A stretch of DNA of 64,000 bases from Cordia subcordata (Eukaryota; Streptophyta; Magnoliopsida; Boraginales; Cordiaceae): the NCBI GenBank assembly GCA_028554755.1, contig JAPTOF010000003.1:2646501-2710500 (forward strand), given 5' to 3'. How positions within the stretch are numbered: the stretch's first letter is position 1; each line of letters opens with the position of its first letter. The notes below the pieces were generated by a model, which worked only from the letters and a program-made list of their open reading frames with translations, did not search any database and had not been told where the DNA came from. Below are positions 58,252 through 64,000 of this stretch, in pieces. Both the position numbers and the translations under genes were made by a program.

Positions 58252-58875
58252 ATGGCGGACAGAAATCACCAAGTGCAACCCACACCACAAGACCACGAAG
58301 AATCAGCCTTGATGCAATCCAAAAACCTAAACAGAAAGAAGAGAATGAAATGCTTAGCATACATCTTCGCCTTAGCTCTGCTCCTAGCTGCTATCATTCT
58401 AGCCTTGGCATTAACCTTTCTGAAAACCAGATCACCAAGATTTCGCGTAATCTCAGGGACAATCAACACCTTCAACATGGCGATAATCCCAAGCCCTTCA
58501 TTCGGCATGACCTTGAGAGCTCAACTCAGCGTGAAGAACACGAATTTCGGCCGCTACGAGTACGAAAACAGCACGATTTACTTCTTGTACAACGGCGTGG
58601 CTGTTGGGGAAGCTGCGGTTCCTAAGGCACGAACTGGGGCGCGGTCGACCAAGAATTTGGAAGTAGTGGTGAGTCTTTCGTCCAGGAACGTTGGGAACGC
58701 TTCGCAGCTGGAGTATGATCTTGGGGTTGGGGTTTTGAGTATTAAGAGCCGGTCTCAGTTGAGAGGAAAGGTGAAGCTGATTAACCTGATCAAGAGGAAG
58801 AAGTCTGCGAATATGGATTGCGCTATTTCCATTAATTTGTCAGACGAAGTCATTCGAGACTTGCGATGCCAATAG
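58252..58875 (+). CDS. NDR1/HIN1-like LEA_2 membrane protein, copy 3
   Basis: The 207-residue protein is identical to copies 1 and 2: basic cytosolic tail, single anchor at about 34-56, LEA_2 domain and LRCQ end. This copy has the longest matching flanks on both sides (upstream as copy 2, downstream as copy 1), so it is the most complete representative and the likely donor of the others. It lies 2.7 kb downstream of the intact DUF7804-like gene in the same orientation. The function is as for the family: a plasma-membrane NHL protein, a defence role possible but not shown. No coding change distinguishes the copies, so expression assays could not separate their transcripts except by UTR differences. 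Confidence 0.93.
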   Translation: MADRNHQVQPTPQDHEESALMQSKNLNRKKRMKCLAYIFALALLLAAIILALALTFLKTRSPRFRVISGTINTFNMAIIPSPSFGMTLRAQLSVKNTNFGRYEYENSTIYFLYNGVAVGEAAVPKARTGARSTKNLEVVVSLSSRNVGNASQLEYDLGVGVLSIKSRSQLRGKVKLINLIKRKKSANMDCAISINLSDEVIRDLRCQ

Positions 58876-59329
58876 AAAGTTGAATTCCTATATCTTATCA
58901 GTCTTTCTTTATTTAGTAGAAATTCATGTTTTGCATGTTGAAAGATGAAGGAATGAGCAAGTGATATATAACAATACTCATTCCTTTTTTTTCCTTTTAA
59001 AGGGAGGTCGCAAGATGATGATTCTTGGGGATGATGCCCTCCGAACATCATCCCCTAACAAACTCTTAATTGAATCTGAGGGTCTTCAAAACCTCCATAA
59101 TTAAAGCAATGGATACTGACTCTTACATTTTTGTTTAACCTGTCATGGATTTTGCCAGTACCAGGCAGTTGCATAAACAATTCCTCCTCAAAGCAGGGAC
59201 GACGAAAAAGACATACTTTGTATACAAATAATTATTTCAACTTTTGAGCAGAATCTGTTATTTATTTATTTTTTTCTTGGTGTGATTCCTTTAATTGTGC
59301 ATGGTGGAAGAAAATAGTCGCGTTTTAAC

Positions 59330-59930
59330 AGTGTTTCTTTTCTTCTCTTTTACATCTACTTACCCACAGATGTGCTTAAAGGAAAATCCCCCTTTGAAAT
59401 GCTTTTTAACAAAATTCTGAACTATCAAAAAATGCATATTTTTTGGTGTTTGTGCTATCCTTGGCTTTGGTCTCTTTCTCAGCATGAGTTACAATCTCTT
59501 TGCAAACTGTTAAAAATTGCTGCTCAATTAAATTATAAAAAGAAATGAAATGAAAAATGAGCATTCTACTGTGAACTGTCCAGCACGCTCCTCGTTGAAG
59601 AGTAAAATCTTCAGTTGGCCAACACTCTCACAATCAGTAATAATTCTTATACTGAGCATTGCATCCTGTTTTGTATACTCAAACATCTCAATCATCTGGA
59701 GGCAGGGGCAGAGGCAAGGTTTCAGAGGTAGAGGCAGGATGTAGAGGGGTAAAGAGGAGGTTTCAGGAGAGTTTCAAGTCCTATTTCTCATTCTTCTTCT
59801 TTTTCTCTGTCTTTTGTTTCTTCTACTTCCCCGTCTCCTAGTAATATGCCTTTTCCATACCCTTGTGTGTCAAATATGTGGCAAAAGAAATCATGTTGCA
59901 CTGGATTGATATAGTCAACTACACTAGCTC
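59330..59930 (+). mobile_element. Copia debris, second copy
   Basis: Counterpart of 40150-40760: an integrase-like LKGKSPFEMLF segment at about 59377 and an Arg/Gly-rich gag stretch with a zinc knuckle ending in TGA near 59910. Single-base indels differ between the two copies (for example one A in the gag stretch near 59752 and T and C runs near 59850), changing frames. Neither copy is coding. Confidence 0.7.
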
Positions 59931-60093
59931 TAACCTCTTAAACAAGCTATGACTACACAAACTAATCCTGTTACTCGTGTCCTTGGTGAGAAGTTCATTC
60001 ACTGGAAGCTTGGCCATCGTCGAACATTTTTTTGGTGTGACACTTGGATTGGGGATGAGCCTTTCAAAAATCTTGCTCCTATTGTCAACATAA

Positions 60094-60980
60094 TGTAACG
60101 GGTTGCGTGCCATTTGCCCGCACAGTCCACCGAGGTTAAGGATAGGGCCAGCCAACCACACTAGGTCAACAAGCATCAACGTAACAATATGAATAGTCTA
60201 ACAAGGTTGACAGCAGTAAGACGAACATCACATGATACAATAAGCATAAAATACGACCAATGTGGCTAGAGGCCTTCCAGCTAGGCTTCTGGGTCCAGGG
60301 AATCTATCGGGGCATGATAAACTCCCACACTCAATCCACTAGTGTCCTCATAGCGAACCAAGTCACCAACACTCGTGACAAGTCCACCAACATTATTTTA
60401 TGCGACTTCTCTCTATGAGACCAGGCCTAACAACAGTGATCCTCACGCACAGGTCGATTCCCAATCACCTGACTAAAGCACCTTAACCACACCCTCCTCG
60501 TGCATGCACCACCAACAATCCTGGTTTGCCTCGATCAAGGATGCTCGCCACCCTGCCATTGAAGCGGACACATGTCGACCGCCTAAGACCAACTCCCTGG
60601 GTCATCCAACAATAGTAGACATGCCAACAATAACTACCAAAGGAGATCACTAGCCTGTCTCTCTCGCAACGCTAGACTCCTACACTCAAATTGCAGTTGC
60701 CTTCACTCCTTGGTGAATGAGGGCCAACGAGCTAGCTCTGATACCACTTGTGACAGACCGCGTGCCATTTTCCCACCCGTGCCCAGTCCACTGAGGCTAA
60801 GGATAGGGCCAACCAGCCACACCGAATCGAGAAGCATCAAACATCCCAGGAAAGTTAACAGTGACATTATCTATAAGACAAATATCATATGTGAACATAC
60901 GACAGGCATAAGATGTGACCAATGTAGCTAAAGCCTATTAACTAGGCGTTGAGTTTAAGGAATTTGTCGGGGCTTGAGAA
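60094..60980 (-). mobile_element. TRIM retrotransposon (complete)
   Basis: Two direct repeats of about 225 bp (60094 to about 60320, and 60749 to about 60980) begin TGTAACGGGTTGCGTGCC and TGTGACAGACCGCGTGCC and share AAGGATAGGGCCA, AAGCATCAA and a CGGGGC end block. GCTCTGATACCA at 60735-60746 is the reverse complement of the initiator-Met tRNA primer-binding site TGGTATCAGAGC and lies two bases from the right repeat. The element is therefore on the minus strand with its 5' LTR at the right. The interior is only about 430 bp with no protein, so it is a terminal-repeat retrotransposon in miniature. The LTRs differ considerably, so the insertion is old. Confidence 0.8.
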
Positions 60981-62299
60981 TAAGCTCTCTCGTGGTTTTT
61001 GGAGTATGACAAAATGGTGCTTGGAATTTGTCCTTACAACTCTTTTGCCCGATCATCTTGCCAATGGCATTGCTTATATCCCGTCCAATTCGAAGCTAGA
61101 TGACATTGATAGCCCTTTTCGAGGTTGTCTAGTAATGGCTCCTTCACTCTTACTAGTACATGAATCAAATAAAGCAAAAGGGATACAAGTCTTTTATATT
61201 TACTCAGCTTTGAAATAAAATACATTCCTATTTAAAATTTCATTTTTTTTATTTGGCAGTTATTACACAGTTGGGTTCCTATTAATTGTCGACTTAGAGC
61301 TAAGGTCATGATGTTGCTTCCAAATGTAATTGTCGCATGCATGAGGAACGTTGAAAAATATTTTTCTTTTTTTATTCGATTCGTATCAATCAAAGCTAGT
61401 TATACAATAACTCTTCTAGAGAGAACCCCCTTCTATCCCCCTCCAAAAGATCTAAGAATTACACCACATTATAGGATAAATTTTTTTTTTTTGTTCTTTC
61501 CCAACCTGTTTGGGGTTACCTTAGCCAAATGTTTCACCTTCGTGCTAGTAATCGGGATAACATTCAGCTTTTACTTATGACAAGTAGTCTCAAAAGCATG
61601 TATACACTCTAATTATCAACATGACGAGTCTTGCATGTGTACACTCCATATCAACATAAGACGAGTCTTACGCTGTCAACCACAAACAAAAAAACAAAAA
61701 GCAAAACAAAACACACACACATGAACATTTCCCACCTTTGCAAAATTAAGATTGACCACAAGAGAATAATCAAAATATTTACTAAGAATTCCCAAAGAAG
61801 CTTGTCACTGATTAAATTCCATAAAAGGTTAATCCATCACATGAAACCAATAAGAACAAAGATTCGAAAAGTGTATGTGTATGAAAACATAATTAGTGAT
61901 TTATTTCACCTCTCTCCCATAGCATGGTTAGGACTCCCATCTTTCCTTATTTTATTCTTTGGGTGGCGTGGGCAACTGGATGGGACTCCTCCATAATCAT
62001 CTTACATCTCAATTTGAAATAATAATCAAACCAATTTGGGGACAAAACAAATAAGCAGGTGAACATAATCTCATCAGCATATTCCAAGTTTTCTGAATTT
62101 TAATTTGCACAACTGCAACTACTTCATAATCACATCAAACATAACTGGAGGAAATATCTAACTAAGAACAAAATTCTGCATCTAACAGGCTCAACTATGC
62201 AATGACAAACATCAGTAACTAAGGAAAATGTATAATTCCATTGGGGATTTCAACATGCATGAGTTGAATGCTCTCTGGAAGCATAAAGATCTTTTTTCC
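60981..62299. other. Spacer between the TRIM and the VMA21-like gene
   Basis: No gene or known repeat is recognised. Open frames at 60949-61218 and 61631-61996 have no motif and no codon or domain support. The last 200-300 bp probably include the 3' UTR of the minus-strand VMA21-like gene. Confidence 0.5.
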
Positions 62300-62520
62300 T
62301 TACTCTTCTTTGGCACGAGAAGATGAACTTTCTGCTCCAAATGGTGTGGACTGAGTTATGCTTGCCTTTGCCTCTGCGAGGAATTTAGGATCTGGTTCGT
62401 GTTTGTTTGAGGGTTCTCTCATCGCCATACATATGTAGAATACTATAACCACATTGACTGATATGACAGCAAGAAATCCGCTCAACAATGTCAGAGAATG
62501 GGAAGATAAGTTGGTCAAAC
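62300..62520 (-). CDS. VMA21: VMA21-like V-ATPase assembly factor, last exon
   Basis: On the minus strand the acceptor tactggaacag precedes an exon of 221 nt coding 72 residues plus a split Gly codon, ending TAA at 62302-62300. It begins LTNLSSHSLTLLSGFLAVIS, the start of the second membrane helix of VMA21-like proteins, which continues VNVVIVFYICMAM. A cytosolic tail with EPSNKHEPDPKFLAEAKASI, strongly conserved in plants, follows. VMA21 is a small ER protein with two membrane helices that chaperones assembly of the V0 sector of the vacuolar ATPase. The tail ends RAKEE, with Lys at -3 but not the classical dilysine of yeast. The first exon (start and helix 1) was not found up to 64000 and is probably outside the window. 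Open frame before 62520 is intron. Confidence 0.85.
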
Positions 62521-64000
62521 CTGTTCCAGTAAAATGATACTTAATTGCAGCAAGCAAAAACAATATTAATAAGCTCAAGAATCAAGATATATCAGCTATC
62601 TCTGAGTAGATCAGAGTGTGTCACAAATTCAGGCCATGTAGCAAACATCATACTGTGGTTGATCTAAAACAAAAAATCAATCAGGCTATGAGGAAAGACT
62701 AAGAGGACATGTCTTCAGCCTGTAGGAGAGACCAAGAGGAGGTGTCTAGAAGTGCCTTAAGAAAGTATTAGAATCAATCAGCAAAATTTTAAGTTGGACA
62801 ACATGCTGTACAAAAAGATCCCTTAACTTTTTCCAAAGAGCAGAAAAAATATTGTGTGGCATCCCAAGTACTAAACTGAGCAGAAAAATATCATGTTGCA
62901 ACCTAGGTCCTAAAACTAAGACCTAGACAAAATATCAACACTGACAAAATCATTAATCATTCATACACATACAAGATGAGAAATAATAGTATGACCACTA
63001 CTTACAGCTAAGTAAGACAACGAAAAATGGATACTGAGTTAAGATCTAAGGGTCTTTGTGATGGATAACAGGAACCAGACTTGGGCAATTTACACCTGAC
63101 CCATAAAATCACCATTGTGAAAATAATGTATCCGTTTATCTTGTGTGTGTGTGTGTTTTCCGGGGGGGGGGGTGCTCCAACTTACGCTTTCTAACATCCA
63201 CACTTTATTCAGAGAACAAACTCCATTCTAAGAGATCTTTTTTCTACTATTTCATGATCATTCGGACAAAACTCAAATTTGTAAAGACAAGCTTTATTGA
63301 TGATAATGGTACCAAATGATTAAAATAAAGGACAAGAAGATATGATATTTTACCACATCAGCCACTTGGTTCACCCATTAAAGGATTAGGATTAAGCGGT
63401 CTATTCTCCAGTTTCTAACTGGTTTGATTTAAGATTTGCCTGCAGTCAATTTTGCAGTGTTATTCTTTGCATTTACCAGCTGTAGTCATTTCAAGGATTG
63501 CAAATATAACTTTTCACAGTTTCGCGAGGACAAATTGCATCATTTTACAGATGTCTGCCTGTAACTTTTAGGTGTGTCACATTAGAAGTTACAAGAATAT
63601 TATAGCTCATTCTTAAATTCCGTAATATATGAGAAATAAAATTTCAGAAGCTAGAAATGTATGACAAGCCGTGTGACCCCTGCAAGGGATACATATTTTC
63701 CACAGAAGTATTTCAGGAATTTTGGAAGAGATGATTAACACTCCAGCTAACCAATTAATGTTGATAACATGCCACTACCATTAAGTACCTAATAACAGGA
63801 AATTTTGACAGAATTGGTCATCTAACCCATGGTAATGAGTCTCATTGGTGGACGAGTTGATATGAAGAAATCACCAGAATTTCCCATCATTTTTTATATT
63901 GATGAGAAAGGCGTTCCCAAAATTTCTTTTTTCCTTTCTAATCGTTAAAATGAATTGTTTATGAGCATCAAGGGGTACAAACCCAAAAACCAAAGCCTAT
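62521..64000 (-). other. Intron/upstream sequence of the VMA21-like gene
   Basis: No further exon is recognisable on the minus strand. It includes a (TG)n run and an 11-G homopolymer (about 63142-63172). Sequence is otherwise unremarkable AT-rich DNA. Confidence 0.5.

Larger units (their letters stand above)
55275..60523 (+). repeat. Full-length recent duplication unit (5.25 kb)
   Basis: This single continuous stretch accounts for both left-hand blocks: its start to about 58910 equals 41350-45000, and about 57530 to its end equals 38338-41352. In the left array the end of the unit (60523) is joined directly to its start (55275) through the shared triplet CTG, the signature of a head-to-tail tandem junction. 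Here the flanks are intact: the complete DUF7804-like gene on the left and a complete TRIM on the right. Confidence 0.88.

Noticed and set aside
60094..60980. Cassandra-type TRIM with embedded 5S rRNA promoter
   Set aside because: The 5S-like internal control region expected in Cassandra LTRs is not visible.
61631..61996. 121-residue frame in the right spacer
   Set aside because: Lys/Ile/His-rich random translation of AT-rich DNA with no domain or promoter.

Overview
The window is nuclear DNA of a flowering plant, most likely a eudicot. Genes are sparse and have GT-AG introns, non-coding DNA is very AT-rich, and the spacers are full of plant transposon remnants (Tourist-, hAT- and Mutator-type miniature elements, TRIM and Copia retroelements, LINE and tRNA-derived SINE pieces). 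The recognisable proteins are plant housekeeping and defence families. I cannot name a species.

Left part (1-32 kb), single-copy genes. The 3' exon of a gene I do not recognise ends at 3111 (+). A ten-exon SGT1 gene (8496-13880, +) gives a complete 364-residue TPR-CS-SGS co-chaperone. A four-coding-exon TRAPPC1/BET5 gene (17117-21065, +) gives a complete 169-residue vesicle-tethering subunit. An intronless half-size ABCG transporter lies on the minus strand (27155-28936). Between them are spacers with miniature transposons, several with readable target-site duplications.

Right part (33-61 kb), a layered array of segmental duplications around an NDR1/HIN1-like (LEA_2) membrane protein gene. 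Three full copies (39077, 44346, 58252) encode the same 207 residues, and a truncated fourth (38081) is identical over its first ~243 bases. An older, diverged duplication pairs about 33-37 kb with 47-52 kb. A very recent one pairs 38.34-41.35 kb with 57.5-60.5 kb, and 41.35-45.0 kb with 55.28-58.9 kb. The recent junction at 41350 joins the inside of a TRIM element to the middle of a plastid-type DUF7804-like gene. The intact DUF7804-like gene is at 54776-55531, and only its 3' third survives at 41350-41606. Identity among the NHL copies changes sharply at the gene edges, which points to gene conversion, unequal exchange or an assembly problem.

Right end (62.3-64 kb). The last exon of a VMA21-like V-ATPase assembly factor lies on the minus strand; its first exon was not found and is probably beyond the window.

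The genes form no operon or pathway. SGT1 and the NHL family are both linked to plant immunity in the literature, and the NHL promoters carry W-box-like sites, but that link is inference. I found no CRISPR array, tRNA or rRNA gene, or convincing organellar or viral insert. The most unusual feature is the NHL array: exact coding identity, diverged flanks and paralogous empty insertion sites.
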